From Monoplex corrugatus (lineage: Eukaryota; Mollusca; Gastropoda; Littorinimorpha; Ranellidae): a DNA stretch of 64,000 bases. The stretch covers positions 68,114,405 through 68,178,404 of the forward strand of contig CM060307.1 in NCBI GenBank assembly GCA_030674185.1. The letters are read 5' to 3'. The notes beneath the pieces were generated by a model. The model saw only the letters and a list, made by a program, of their open reading frames with translations. It did not search any database and was not told the origin of the DNA. Positions 12,266-23,553 of this stretch are shown here, piece after piece. Numbering within the stretch: the stretch's first letter is position 1; every line of letters starts with the position of its first letter. The position numbers and the translations under genes were made by a program.

Positions 12266-12497
12266 AACTGAAGACTCTATCACAATCAGATAAACTGAAA
12301 GCATTGCGAAATATGGACATGATGATGATGGATAGTATAATGATCAGAGATAAAATGAGGTGAATGAATGATTGGGCCCTGTGCGTGAGAGAAAGAATGA
12401 GTGTTTGTTAAGTTAATGCTGTGATAAAGGTGGGAAACACATTTATTTCGTATGGACTGAAAGATAGGAAAAATTATTAATTGATTTAGTTTCCTTA

Positions 12498-12509
12498 AAG
12501 AAAGGGAGA
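12498..12509 (+). other. Polypurine tract
   Basis: AAAGAAAGGGAGA-type purine run immediately before the 3' LTR, the normal primer site for plus-strand synthesis. Confidence 0.85.
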
Positions 12510-12643
12510 TGTGACGTGTGTTGACAGTAAACAGCGTGCGGATAGCAGCACGCATGATATTCGTTTAAATGATAACTGATTGCTGTTCACTGTGAAATGT
12601 ATATATACTGTAGTCAGTTGAGAATCAGACAGCGACGAGTAAA
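12510..12643 (+). repeat. 3' LTR, truncated by an L2-like insertion
   Basis: Matches the first 134 bp of the 5' LTR and stops at GAGTAAA (12637-12643). The next base begins the complement of an L2 ATT tail. The remaining 52 bp of LTR are not downstream of that L2 copy. Confidence 0.9.
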
Positions 12644-12755
12644 TAATAATAATAATAATAATTACAATATTTATATAGCGCAAAATCTCGATAAAAATCA
12701 AATCTAAGCGCTGAACATACACCTACGCACGCGCGCACACACACGCACACACACA

Positions 12756-14061
12756 CTCGCACATGGCTATAAGCATAGAAGTGGTGTTTTATAGAGTGGG
12801 AGTTGATGATGGTGGACAGGGGGATGTAAAGAGTGAAAAGAACAGGGCCAAGGACAGATCCTTGTGGAACACCACAGGTCAGGTATGCAGGTTGAGAGTA
12901 AGTGCCATTGAGGAGAACAGTTTGTTTTCTGTTTGATAGATATGAAGTGAACCAGGAGAGAGCAATGTCAGAAATGCCAAAAGTATGATGAAGTCTAGAA
13001 AGGAGAATACCATGATCAGTGGTATCAAAGGCTGCAGACAGATCAAGGAGTGTGAGGAGAGAGACTTTGCCAGTATCAGTTGCAAAGAGGAGATTGTTGA
13101 GAATGTGTAGCAGGGCAGTTTCAGTGCTATGGCAGTGGCGGTAGGCTGACTGGAAAGGATTGAGGAGATTGTTGGCAGACAGGTGAGAGTTCAGCTGGTT
13201 GAGGACAACTTTTTCGATGAGTTTTGACAAGAGAGAGAGATTAGAGATAGGCCGGTAATTTTTCAGTTCATTTGGGTCTAAATTGTATTTCTTGAGGAGA
13301 GGGTGAACAATAGCAGACTTGAAAGAATCTGGGACAGTTCCAGTTTAAAGAGAAGTGTTGATGATGTCAGTGATGAATGGGAGGAGAGTAGGGAGACAGT
13401 CGGAGTAGAGAGAAACTGGAAGAGGATCCAGTTCGCAGGTTTTGAACGATGTGGATCTGATTGTGTTGAGAATTTCTTCTTGTGAGACTGGGGTAAAAGT
13501 AGTAAGTGGTGTGCCAGAGAAGGTAGGGTCAGGTGGGCAAGGTTGACAGGGTGTCCTGTCAAGCCTATCACGAAGAGTTTGTATTTTGGTGGTGAAATAC
13601 TTAGAGAATATAGATGGGAGTTCTTCATTTGTGTGTTTTGTTGGGAGAGGTAAATCTTTTCGTGTGCCAAGGAGATGATTCATGGTTGTAAAGAGTTCTT
13701 TTGAAGAAGCGGCATTCAGGATTTTGGTTTGGAAATAGCTTGTTTTTGCAGATGCAATGAGGGTGGATACTTTTGTTTTAGAGGCTTGGAAAAGTTGCCT
13801 ATGTAAAGTGAGTTTGGATTTGCGCCAGCGGCGCTCTGCTCTGCGGCGGGCACGTTTTGCACAGGCAATCTCATGAGTGAGCCAGGGGGTAGGGGGGCGG
13901 TCAGGTAAAAGACGGGTTGTGGCTGGAGCATGAGTGTCCAGAAGATGGTGGAGAGTAGTATAGAATTCATCGGCAAGGTTATGTGACTTTTCAGAAAGGA
14001 GACGGAAGGCATCAGATGAAAATGTGGAGAGGTCGATAGATTTGAGATTGCGTCGAGTCAC
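12756..14061 (-). pseudogene. L2-like RT, first half; catalytic motif deleted
   Basis: Follows the endonuclease with ARRRAERRWRKS-type linker, FSKYFTTKIQTLRDRLDR, then NTIRSTSFKTCELDPLP, with a stop in INTSL-stop near 13345. After a short frame change come KLIEKVVLNQLNSHL, AYRHCHSTETALL, AAFDTTDHGILLSRLHHTF and GVPQGSVLGPVLF. It ends at HHFYA, fused to microsatellite-encoded residues. Confidence 0.85.
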
Positions 14062-14888
14062 TGTGCGCGTGGTACGGGAAGGAGAGAAATGTCAAGAGAA
14101 CAGAGAATTGCAGAGTGGTCAGATGGAAGGGCTGAAGTTAGACGGGCAGAAAGAACTAAGCAGTTGTCAGTAGCTGAATTGTGGTGATCATGGGAAATGT
14201 TCCAGTCAAGAATGTGACCTTTTTGATGGGTTGGTTCAGAAATGTGTTGTGTCATATTGTGATTGGACAGAGAGTTGATGATATGTCTTGTGTCATAACG
14301 GTGAGTGTTGTCATAGTGGACATTGATGTCACCTAGAATGATGAGATTTCCAGGTAAGAGGCAGTAGTAGTCAAGTAGTTGGTCAAAGTCAGAAAGAAAC
14401 ATGGATGTGGTGAACTTGTTGGCAGAGCTAGGTGGAGGTCGATAGACACAGGAGAAGGTGATGGGGTGAGGGGTGGATTGGAAGGATACTTCAACGTGCT
14501 CGAAAGAAGGATGGGAGAAAGGCAGAGACTGCGAGAAAGATAGGCGGGAATGGAGTGAGTCGTTGTAGAGGATGGCGATACCACCACCTCGGGATAAGCG
14601 ATGGAAAGAAGCAAGCCTGTAACCACTCGGAGTGAGACTCGCATGTATAGGTTCATGACCAAGGGGGTTGAGCCATGTTTCGGTGATAAAAGCAATGTCA
14701 ACATGCTCATCTGCGATAAAGTCAGCAATGACATCGGCTTTGCCATCTGTGCATGTTGACTGAGCGTTAAAAAGGCATAGTTTTAGTTTATTAGAGTCAC
14801 ATGGCGGTGGCCGAGGTGGAGATGAAGGCAGCACCGACGGGACAGAAGATGAAGGAACGGCAAAGCAAGAATAGGAATGGCAAAGCAA
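14058..14888 (-). pseudogene. L2-like APE endonuclease
   Basis: Apurinic-type endonuclease that nicks target DNA. Motifs in order: LCLFNAQS (N), IAFITETWL (E), GGGIAILYN, FSCVYRPP, LIILGDINVH (D and N), and DHSAILCSL (final DH). All expected catalytic positions are present. The N-terminal part before LKLCLFNAQS is proline and serine rich and may be flanking sequence. Confidence 0.88.
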
Positions 14889-15340
14889 AAAAAAAAACGA
14901 TTCAACTCAACATCTGGAAAGACAGAGGCATACCAAATGGTCTGAAAAAGAAACTGTTACAAGACATGAAAAAAGTACAGGACATTGTTGACAAAATATG
15001 ACACGATCTCCAAGACAAAAAGGTAGAAGAACCAGTGAGACTAGGCAGAGTGGGAGGGTCCAGGCCGAGACTTCTAAGGATAAAGGTCCGTTCATGGAAC
15101 ACAAAGAAGGAAATCTTAAAGAATGCATACAAAATTAACAAGGATGTTATTGCCAAGGACCAAAAAGACATGATTTTTATAAATCCTGACTATACCCCTG
15201 CAGAAAGACTACAACAAAAAGAATTAAGAGCAGTACTGAAAAAAAAAGTTGAAGATGGAGAGAACTTGAAAATTCGAGGTGACAGGATTGTGACGGTGCA
15301 ATCAGTAGGTGCTGCTGGGGCAAATGACGTGAAACATTGA
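14889..15340 (+). pseudogene. CR1-like ORF1 protein fragment
   Basis: One frame runs from the A-rich start through a TGA (14999-15001) to the stop at 15338-15340. Blocks LLRIKVRSWNTKKEILKNAY and FINPDYTPAERLQQKELR match the C-terminal part of ORF1 proteins of CR1/Jockey-type elements. A coiled-coil-like Lys/Asp-rich stretch precedes it. The protein is presumed to be an RNA-binding chaperone. Confidence 0.7.
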
Positions 15341-15404
15341 CAATTAAATCAGCCAGAACAGTAAAAAAAATGCAGAAAATGTAAATATTGTAAATACTAT
15401 AAAT

Positions 15405-18354
15405 AAGGGGAAGTTTGTAAGCAATGAATGTAAAGTTATTTATACAAACATAGATGGATTAACAAATAAAAGAGAAGAATTATTGTTTTTGATAGAAGAA
15501 GAGGAACCCAGCATTGTTGCCATCACTGAGTTTTTAAGCAAAAGTCAGTCAGATTACTTTTTAGCAGAAGACACCATTCCTGGCTATACTGTATTTACCA
15601 ATGCCAAACCTAAGAGGGGCGTTTTGATATATGTTAAGACAAACCTGAATGCTCCGGAATGTATTAGACTTAACATGACAAATTCTGAAGAATGTGTATG
15701 GGCACATTTTGTCACTAAAGATGGATTGAAAGTCCTATTGGGATGCACATATAAAAGTCCTAATACCATTTTAGAAAATGAAGAAAATTTATGTAAACTG
15801 TTAAACGATAAATACATATTCACATTTGATAAAGTTTGTATGATTGGAGATTTTAATTTACCCAACATCGACTGGACGGGAACATGGACAGGCATTAGGG
15901 ATAACACATTCATTGAATGCTTGAATGATGCATATTTAATAAAAAAAATGGTAAAATTTCCAACTAGAAGAAGGGAGGGACAAAAATCAAATATTCTTGA
16001 CTTGATGTTAACAAATGATGAATTTATATCTGAAATTAAACATTATTGTCCCATAGGCAAAAGTGACCATGAAGTACTGATTTTCGAGCTGTATGTTCAA
16101 ACACCCAAAACTAAAAATACCACAAATTGTAAGTTTGATTTCAAAAGAGGAAATTATGCAAAAATGAAACAAGAATTGAGTCTGGAAGATTGGACAGTTT
16201 TAAATTCCATGGATTTGATAAGACTTGGGACACAATAAAAAATAAAATCCTACTTTCCATGGAACAAAATATACCAAAAATAAAAACCAGTGATAATGTA
16301 AAAACTAAACCACCGTGGATAAACAAAAAAGTTTGGAGATTAATTAAAAAAAAAAGGAAGTATTATCTTTTTAAGAGGTTTTTAGAAACTAAAGTGGGGA
16401 AAAACTACATTCATTCTATAGCGGTAAGAAACAGTTGTTCTTAAGAAATTAAACATGCAAAGAAAGAATATGAAAAAACATAGCAAAAGACTGTAAGTTT
16501 AACCCTAAAAGATTTGGGAAGTATGTGCAATCAAAGTGCAAAGTAAAAGTAGGTATTAACCCATTGATTAAGGCTGATGGTGACACTGCATTAACCGACA
16601 TTGATAAAGCAAATACTTAAATAAATCTATTGCTAGTGTATTTATAATAGAGAAATTAGAAAATCTACCATCTATAAATATAGCAAATTGGTCAGATGGC
16701 AAAACAATAACAGATTTGGTAGTTACACCTGAGGCAGTTGAAAATATGTTAAAGAAGTTAAATGTAAATAAGGCTCAAGGACCTGATAATATTCATCCGA
16801 GGATTTTAAAAGAATTGAGTAAAGAACTATCTGTTCCATTCAGCATATTGTTTAATAAATCACTGGAAAGGGAAATAGTACCTACAGAGTGGAAGAATGC
16901 ATACGTCACAGCTTTGTTTAAAAAGGGTACAAAAAGTTATTCTAGTAATTATAGACCAGTTAGCCTAACTTCAGTATCATGCAATGTATTGGAATCTATA
17001 ATAAGGGATGTTATAGTTGATCACATGACTTTAAGTAAACTTTACACAGAATGTCAGCATGGTTTCCGACAACATAGATCGTGCATAACCCAGTTATTAC
17101 AAGTAATGAATTATTTTACTAATCTATTGGATGAAGGAGAGAATATAGATATTATTTACTTGGATTTTAGAAAAGCGTTTGATTCTGTTCAGCATGAAAG
17201 ATTGCTTATCAAAGTGCAGTATTATGGAATTACGGGTAAGTTACTAGTTTGGATTAGAGACTTTTTAAAAGACAGAAAACAGTTAGTTAGAGTTGGAAAT
17301 GATTGCTCTAAATATACAGATGTTCTGAGTGGTATACCTCAAGGGAGTATACTTGGTCCTATTCTTTTTACTATTTTCATAAATGATTTACCTCAGAAAA
17401 TTAACAATTTTTTGTAAGATCTTTGCAGATGACACTAAAATATACAATACATCTGCTAATCATAGTATATTGCAGAAGGATTTAGATACATTGGTCAATT
17501 GGTCAGAAACTTGGAATCTTTTCTTTAATGCTTCAAAATGTAAAGTCTTGTATTTAGAAAAAAGTAACCCTTGTAACAAATATTCTATGATAAACGATGG
17601 TATTACCTATGAAATAATAGAATGTTTAGAAGAAAAAGATTTAGGAGTAATATTTGATAAAAGTTTCAAATTTGATAATCACATTTAAAATGTTGTTAAT
17701 AAATCAAACAAGTTGCTTGGAATCATAAAAAGAACATTGTCATACATAAACAGGGAGACATTTTTATATTTGTGCAAAGGCTTAGTGAGGCCTCATTTGG
17801 AGTATGGTAATACTATTTGGTTTCCACGTCTTAAAAGACAGTCAGCATTGATAGAGAAGATACAAAGAAGAGCTACTAAATTAATTCATGGTTTTCAAAA
17901 TTATTCATATAGAGAAAGATTAGAATTACTCAATTTACCCAGTTTAAAAGCAAGAAGAATGAGGGGAGATCTGATCCAAAGTTTCAAGATTTTTAACAAT
18001 ATAGATGACGTAGACAGAACACAATTTTTTAAACTGACAAACTATGACAAAACAAGAAATAGTACTGATAAAATATTCATAGAATATTGCAAGACTAACA
18101 TTAGAAAGTTTTATTTTACAAATAGAATTGCACATGTATGGAATAAATTACCAATCGAAATTAAAAGAGCACAAAACACAAACTCGTTTAAAAACCAGCT
18201 TGACCATTGGAAACATTACATTGAACTTAAATACGAATATGATGGGCGTAGGACAAACCTGGGCTACGTGTGTTGGAAAAGAAAAAGAAAAATGATGGGA
18301 CTTGAAATAGCCAAACAGCTAATGTGTTATGTCCCTATTGCTAAACTAAACTAA
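15405..18354 (+). pseudogene. CR1-like ORF2: endonuclease and reverse transcriptase, broken
   Basis: Endonuclease: YTNIDGLTNK (N), VAITEFLS (E), VCMIGDFNLPNIDW (D, N) and KSDHEVLIFEL (DH). A frame change near 16197 and stops near 16444 and 16620 follow. RT: NKAQGPDNIHPRIL, NYRPVSLTSVSCNVLE, QHGFRQHRSCITQLL, IYLDFRKAFDSVQHERLL, GIPQGSILGPILFTIFINDL, then, after a frame change near 17415, CKIFADDTKIY with both catalytic Asp. A stop at 17686-17688 precedes the C-terminal region with RPHLEYGNTIWFPR and KIQRRATKLI. It ends shortly before the 3' tail. Confidence 0.88.
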
Positions 18355-18357
18355 ACT

Positions 18358-18812
18358 AATGTTTGATCTGGCCAATCATGATTTATGGTTGCGAAGCCTG
18401 GGCTCTTAGAAAAGCTGATTGCAAATGAATTGAGACAGCAGAGGTGTGGTTTTATCAGAGACTACTACGTGTCAAATGGACAGATAGAAGAATTAATGAA
18501 AGTGTCCTGGAAGAACTTAGAACCACCAGAAAATTACTGGCGGACATCAACAACAGAAGACTAAAATAATTGGCCATGTGTCACGTAGCAAGAACTCAGA
18601 TCTCATGGCAATCATTTTTCAAAGAAAAACAGGCAAAAAAGAAGAAAGGCTGACTTTCAGTCTCATACACTGAGAACATAACCAACATCAGTGGCTTAAA
18701 CATTCAAGAAGTTGTCCACAAAAGTCAAGACAGAGCCGTTTGGAGGGGGTGGCTGTGTCAAAGAATGCTGCGGCCAACACTGAACCCGGTGACGCCGACA
18801 GGTGACAGGTGA
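18358..18812 (+). mobile_element. RTE-like non-LTR retrotransposon, 3' fragment
   Basis: Only the C-terminal end of ORF2 remains. It shows PIMIYGCEAWALRKAD, then (after an in-frame TGA) AEVWFYQRLLRVKW and NESVLEELRTTRKLLADIN, the usual RTE C-terminal pattern. Further stops follow. The last part, ENITNISGLNIQEVVHKSQDR to about 18812, closely matches the fragment at 63562-63745 on the minus strand. Both share GGTGACGCCGACAGGTGACA at the 3' end, so the two are the same family. Confidence 0.72.
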
Positions 18813-19090
18813 ATCCCCTATGCTCTGAGAGTGGTAGTACTTTAAAAACTCTTCAAAAGGGAACAAAATTAAGTTTTATGCAACAAACGGCACGAAACTC
18901 CAAGAACGTTGCAGCCAAGAAATGCTCTGTTGTCGAGCGACTGAGTCGCCTAGTGTGCGCCGTCCTTTATTCAATTATCTTGAACTTGAACTTGAACTTG
19001 AACTGTACGATGTTTGAGGTCTTGTAAAGTCCTGTTCATCGATCCGTGTGGGTTATACGGCTAGTATACCAAAAACTTTGCATGCGCGGC

Positions 19091-20340
19091 TTATTGGCAA
19101 GACGGATTGTACTGGTCGGGTTTCTTCTTCCAGCAAGCATCCAACCTACTCTTGAAGGCATTTACGGAAGGTGCCAGGACCACTTCGTCTGGGAGGCTGT
19201 TCCACGTTTTGGTGATTCTTTCGCTGAAGAAGTGTTTCCTGGTATCGCAGTGGATGTGGTGCGGGAACAGTTTCATTGCATTTCCTCTGGTGCCTGCATC
19301 CTCGGGAGTTTCAGGCTTTGGTTTTTCGGTCTTGTAGATTCTGTGGACATATTTGAAGGTGTCGATCATATCCCCTCTGAGACGTCGGTGCTCCAAGCTG
19401 GGCAGGCCAAGTCGCTGTAGTCTTGCTGGGTATGGTAGTTCCCTGATTGATGAGATCAACTTTGTGGCTCGGCGCTGCACATCCTCCAGTTTTTTGCATA
19501 ATGTCTTATGTCGGGGTTGCCACACAGTTTGTCCATACTCGAGGTTAGGCCTTGCTAGTGTCTTGTATAGCTGGATGAAGAGCTTGCAGTCTAAGAACTC
19601 GAAGGTTCTGCGGATGACGCCAATTACACTGTTTGCTCTTGATGTAACGTTGTCAACGTGTTGCTTAAATTTGAGGTCGTCAACATGAACGCCGAGATCC
19701 ACTTCCACCTCACTTTCTGCCATGGGTATTTCTCTGCTGGTTCCGGTTTCAGCGTCTGTGTGCTTCATATGGTACGTTGCTTCTGATTTCCGTGTGCCGA
19801 GTTTCATCACTTTGCATTTCTGTGGGTGGAATCTCAGAAGCCACTCGTCCGATCATTTCTGGAGGCTGTCAAGGTCCTGCTGGAGTGATGCGATTGATTC
19901 TTGATTATCGCTTGCGGCACACAACTTTGTGTCATCTGCAAATAGTTTGACGGTGTTTTGTACATGTTTTGGCAGATCATTGATGTAGATGACAAACAGG
20001 ATTGGTCCTAATACACTACCCGGTGGGATACCGCTTGTGACTGCAGCCTCTTCTGAGAAAGTTCCATTGATTCTAACTCGTTGCTTTCGTTCACCAAGGA
20101 AGGCTGCTATCCAGTTGTGTATTGGGCCTTTTATTCCGTGGGCTTCGACTTTGCTCAGCAGACGACGGTGCGGTACTGTGTCGAAGGCTTTATGAAAATC
20201 CATATACATAATAACTTAATAATAATTACAATATTTATATAGTGCAAAATCTTGATAAAATCAAATCTAAGCGCTGAAACAGACACGCACGCACGCACGC
20301 ACGCACGTACGCACGCACACACACGCACGCACACACACAC

Positions 20341-20382
<42 letters not shown>

Positions 20383-21653
20383 TGGCTATAAATGGGGAGA
20401 AAGAATAAAAGCAATAAAAGCAAGAATAAAAGCAATGGAAAATTATAGGGAGCATATCATATACAATTATATATTATAACAATGTGATTCCCCTCCGAGC
20501 GGAGACAGGTTGCAGAGGGGGGGGGGGGGGGTTGAGTGAGGTTAGGATTTTATGCAGAGGAGAAAAGGTGAGTTTTGAGAGCGGACTTGAAGGAGACAAA
20601 AGTAGGTTGCTGACGGACTGAGAGAGGAAGTTTGTTCCAGGAGAGTGGACCAGAAACGGAGAAGGCTCGTGGACCATAGGTATTGAGCTTTGTGCGTGGA
20701 AAGCGAAAAGTCAGAGGATCGGAGGCAGAGCGGAGGGTACGTGAGGGAACATAGATCTCAAGTAGGCTTGACAGGTAATCGGGGGCTGCGTTATTGAGGC
20801 TTTTGTAGCACATGGTGTCTAGTTTGTACTGTATGCGCTTTGATACAGGGAGCCAGTGAAGTTGTGCCAGGAGAGGAGATATGTGGTCAGCTTTTTTCTT
20901 TTTGAGTACAAGGCGTACAGCATTGTTTTGAATGCGCTGTAGGATGTGAATGGTGGAGGCAGGAAGACCAGACAGGAGTGAATTGCAATAGTCAATGCGA
21001 GACATGACGTCAATGCTGCTGCCAGAGTCGATAAGTCTGGTCCAGTCGTCAAGAGATTCCAGTAGATTTGTCACACATGATTTCCCCTGGACGAACCCAT
21101 GTTGCTCCTCACATAGTAGCTCATTGCGTTGTAGGTGATTCATTATTTGCTCCCTGAGAAGTTTTTCCATTGCCTTGCACAGGATGCAGGGTAGGCTGAC
21201 AGGGCGATAATTTCCTGGTTGCTGTCGGCTTCCTTTCCTCTTGTAAATAGGGGTGACTGTGGCTTCTTTCCAATCAGTTGGTATTTCCCCATGGTCCAGA
21301 GTGAGGCGGAATAGGTGCGCTATTGGACGTGCTAATGAATCTGCAGCCTTGGCCAACACCATTGGGTGGATTCCGTCAGGTCCAGGTGCTTTCTTTGTTT
21401 TCAGGTTTTGAAGTGCTTTTTTTACGTCCGCTTCGGTGATGTTCACATGTTGGAGTGTTTCCTTAACGCTGTACTCGGGAGGTGATGGTAGGTTTTCCAT
21501 TTTTTCCTGGGTGAAGACGCTGTGAAAAAAATCGTTTAGTACGTCTGCTTTTTCTTTTTTGTCGGTCGTGGACTGTGTGCGGTCATCGCCTGTACTTGAT
21601 CCTTTGCGACTCTTTGAACTTGTCTCGGACATGGTGCGCTTCTTATCAGTCAT
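19091..21653 (-). pseudogene. CR1-like reverse transcriptase, interrupted
   Basis: N-terminal half (21653-21003): TTDKKEKADVLNDFFHSVFT, KAPGPDGIHPMVL, NYRPVSLPCILCKAMEKLL and QHGFVQGKSCVTNLLE. After the L2 insert come YMDFHKAFDTVPHRRLL, SGIPPGSVLGPILFVIYINDL and KLFADDTKLC, with catalytic Asp kept. A TGA at about 19853 (QK-stop-SDEWLL, probably Trp in the parent) precedes the C-terminal region with RPNLEYGQTVWQPRHK and DVQRRATKLI. Apart from this stop and the insert the frame is open, suggesting a relatively young copy. Confidence 0.88.
20210..21002 (-). mobile_element. L2-like fragment, copy 3, nested in element B
   Basis: Runs from the DYCNSLLSGLP region of the ORF2 C-terminus to the ATT tail, including a G/C run (about 20519-20531) and a (AC)n tract at 20280-20381 in the 3' UTR. 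The three bases CAT flank both sides (20207-20209 and 21003-21005), as a very short target duplication or microhomology. Its reading frame is open to the stop and continuous with the host element. Confidence 0.88.
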
Positions 21654-22221
21654 AGTTATTATTTCTGCATGCTACAAAAAGTGAATCACACTCACCTCTA
21701 GGATCATGTGTGGCAGTGTATCATGTGCTGGGTTGTACCATGGGGTAAAGTTTTCAGTGTATCGTATTCCACTTCGAGGACAGCAGGGGGGTAAGCGAGT
21801 TTTGGTTGTGCTGAAAAGTTCCTTGCTGACTACGTTAATAGTAGGCCTACGTATCAACAGCATGATGCACTAAATAGGTCACGACACTGAGGCTTTGCGG
21901 TGGTATTCAAGGCTCCACAAGTTAAATTTCCGTAGTGTAAGTCAAAAACAGCACACACGTCGATTCAAGTGTCCTTATTATCTCCGAGTCAAATCAAAAC
22001 AGCTGTGGTGAGCGAATCCCGATCGCCGACATTGATTGTGAGCTGTGTAATCAGCGCCAGAAATAGTTAAATAGTTATTTCCGTCGGCACGCGTAAAATA
22101 TTGAGGGAAACTTCAATAAGTAGTCTTTCCTACAGATCCTAAAGCGGTTTTGATGGAATGTCGCTCTCGGTTATCGCGTAAAAACTTCAATTTTCCATTA
22201 TTTCTGCTTCTCTATTCTCTC
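21654..22221. other. Spacer between two CR1-like elements
   Basis: No ORF with family motifs, no tRNA and no terminal repeats recognised. This stretch may be genomic DNA into which both neighbours inserted. Confidence 0.6.
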
Positions 22222-22223
22222 AT

Positions 22224-22651
22224 AGGAAGGACCGCGGGACCCTTGGAGGAGGTGCATTCATATTAGTCCACAAGTCATTGATATCAACTGATGACACGAA
22301 GTTGGAAGGTGATTGCGAGACAATATGGGCCAAGATTCAGTGGTCCACGAGCCTTCTCAGTTTCTGGTCCACTCTCCTGGAACAAACTTCCTCTCTCAGT
22401 CCGTCAGCAACCTACTTTTGCCTCCTTCAAGTCCGCTCTCAAAACTCACCTTTTCTCCTCTGCATAAAATCCTAACCTCACTCAACCCCCCTCTGCAGCC
22501 TGTCTCCGCTCGGAGGGGAATCACTTTGTTTTAATATATAATTGTATATGATGTGCTCTCTGTGGTTTTCCATTGGTTTTATTCTTGCTTTTATTGCTTT
22601 TATTCTTTTCTCCCCATTTGTGGCCATGCGTGTGTGTGTGTGTGTGTGTGT

Positions 22652-22702
<51 letters not shown>

Positions 22703-23553
22703 TGTGCGTGTGTGCGTGCGTGCGTGTGTGCGTGTGTGTCTTTTCGGCGCTTGGATTTGATTTTGTCGAGATTTGCGCTATATAAATATTGTAATTATTA
22801 TGTATGCATGTGCGTACGTATGTATGTATGTATGTATGTATGTATACGCTTAGATTTATGTATGTATGTATGCATGTATACGCTCAGCTTAGATTTATGT
22901 ATGTAAGTATGTAAGCATGTATGTATGCATGTATACGCTCATATGTATGTAGGTATGTATGCATGTATACGCTCAGCGCTTAGATTTGATTTTGTCAAGA
23001 TTTTGCGCTATATAAATAAAATATATTATTATTATTATTATTAAAAGAAAACCGAGATCTTCTCGTGGGCTGTTTTTACATGCCGGACAGATCACAGGCA
23101 GACCTTGAACAACTTGACCGTATTCTGACCAAGATCAGCAAGAACAAACGAGGTGGACAGGTCTTCCTAGCGGGGGATTTCAACTGTCCTGACATCAACT
23201 GGGAAACATGTACAGTACCTGCTGGAGCACCAGACCGAGCTGTACAGGAAGAACTGGTGGACATAACTATCAACGCCCAGCTGACGCAAATCCACAACCA
23301 ACCCACAAGGCTTGGAAATACGCTCGATTTGCTCTTTTGTACAAATCCATCCTTGGCAAAGTACACCGCTTCCATCCCTGGGTGCTCCGATCATGATGCC
23401 GTGGTTGCGGATTTCGACACCAGACCACGTAGGACAAAAGAAAAACCAAGAAAATGTCACCTCTTCTCCAAAGCAAACTGGGACGAGATGGGCAGGGACC
23501 TAAGTGGGCTCAAAGAGAAGGTCTACTCTATGAAAGAAAAAGGAGATCACTGA
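22224..23553 (+). pseudogene. Element D endonuclease, split by L2 insert
   Basis: APE-type endonuclease. Visible blocks are GGGAFILVHKS, then after the insert VGCFYMPDRSQADLEQL, VFLAGDFNCPDINWE (D and N), QPTRLGNTLDLLFC and PGCSDHDAVVADF (final DH). The N-terminal catalytic Asn and Glu are missing through 5' truncation. A frame change near 23460-23550 leads into the RT frame. Confidence 0.85.
22341..23040 (+). mobile_element. L2-like 3' fragment(s), copy 4, nested in element D
   Basis: Starts at GTCCACGAGCCTTCTC of the ORF2 C-terminus and carries a (GT)n tract (22627-22738). It shows two L2 3' ends: one at 22741-22800, the other at 22977-23040. Between them lies a degenerate TATG/CATG minisatellite with repeated GTATACGCTCAG units. 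No target duplication is visible. Confidence 0.85.

Larger units (their letters stand above)
8042..12643 (+). mobile_element. Ty3/Gypsy LTR retrotransposon, inactivated
   Basis: Order: LTR, primer binding site, gag, protease, reverse transcriptase, RNase H, integrase, polypurine tract, LTR. Integrase after RNase H places it in Ty3/Gypsy. There is no envelope gene. The 3' LTR is interrupted after 134 of 186 bp by an L2-like element; the missing LTR piece lies at 5401-5459 in inverse orientation. Inactivating changes are an early stop and a frameshift in gag, an internal deletion with frameshift between protease and RT, and a stop before integrase. Confidence 0.93.
12644..14888 (-). mobile_element. 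L2-like non-LTR retrotransposon, copy 2 (with endonuclease, internally deleted)
   Basis: Minus-strand copy of the family at 5460-7437. It keeps the APE endonuclease and the first half of RT. At about 12765 it jumps from FYA (just before the catalytic Asp pair) straight to the 3' UTR microsatellite, so the active-site Asp residues and C-terminal region are lost. The 3' tail (ATT)n abuts the Gypsy 3' LTR. The 5' border near 14880-14890 against the CR1-like element is approximate. Confidence 0.88.
14889..18355 (+). mobile_element. CR1-like non-LTR retrotransposon (element A), AT-rich
   Basis: Contains an ORF1-like segment, an endonuclease and a reverse transcriptase, and ends in a short tandem tail (ACTAA)n at about 18338-18355, typical of CR1-group 3' ends. 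Base composition is clearly more AT rich than the neighbouring L2 and Gypsy copies, so it belongs to a different family or is older. Several stops and frame changes inactivate it. Confidence 0.85.
18978..21653 (-). mobile_element. CR1-like non-LTR retrotransposon (element B), with nested L2
   Basis: Minus-strand element made of two parts, 21653-21003 and 20209-18978, separated by an L2-like fragment. The 5' end is truncated before the RT, so there is no endonuclease. The 3' end is a (TTCAAG)n tail (complement at 18980-19003), a CR1-type terminus. The two halves join in frame across the insert (SSIDV, then MYMDFHKAFD). Confidence 0.87.
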
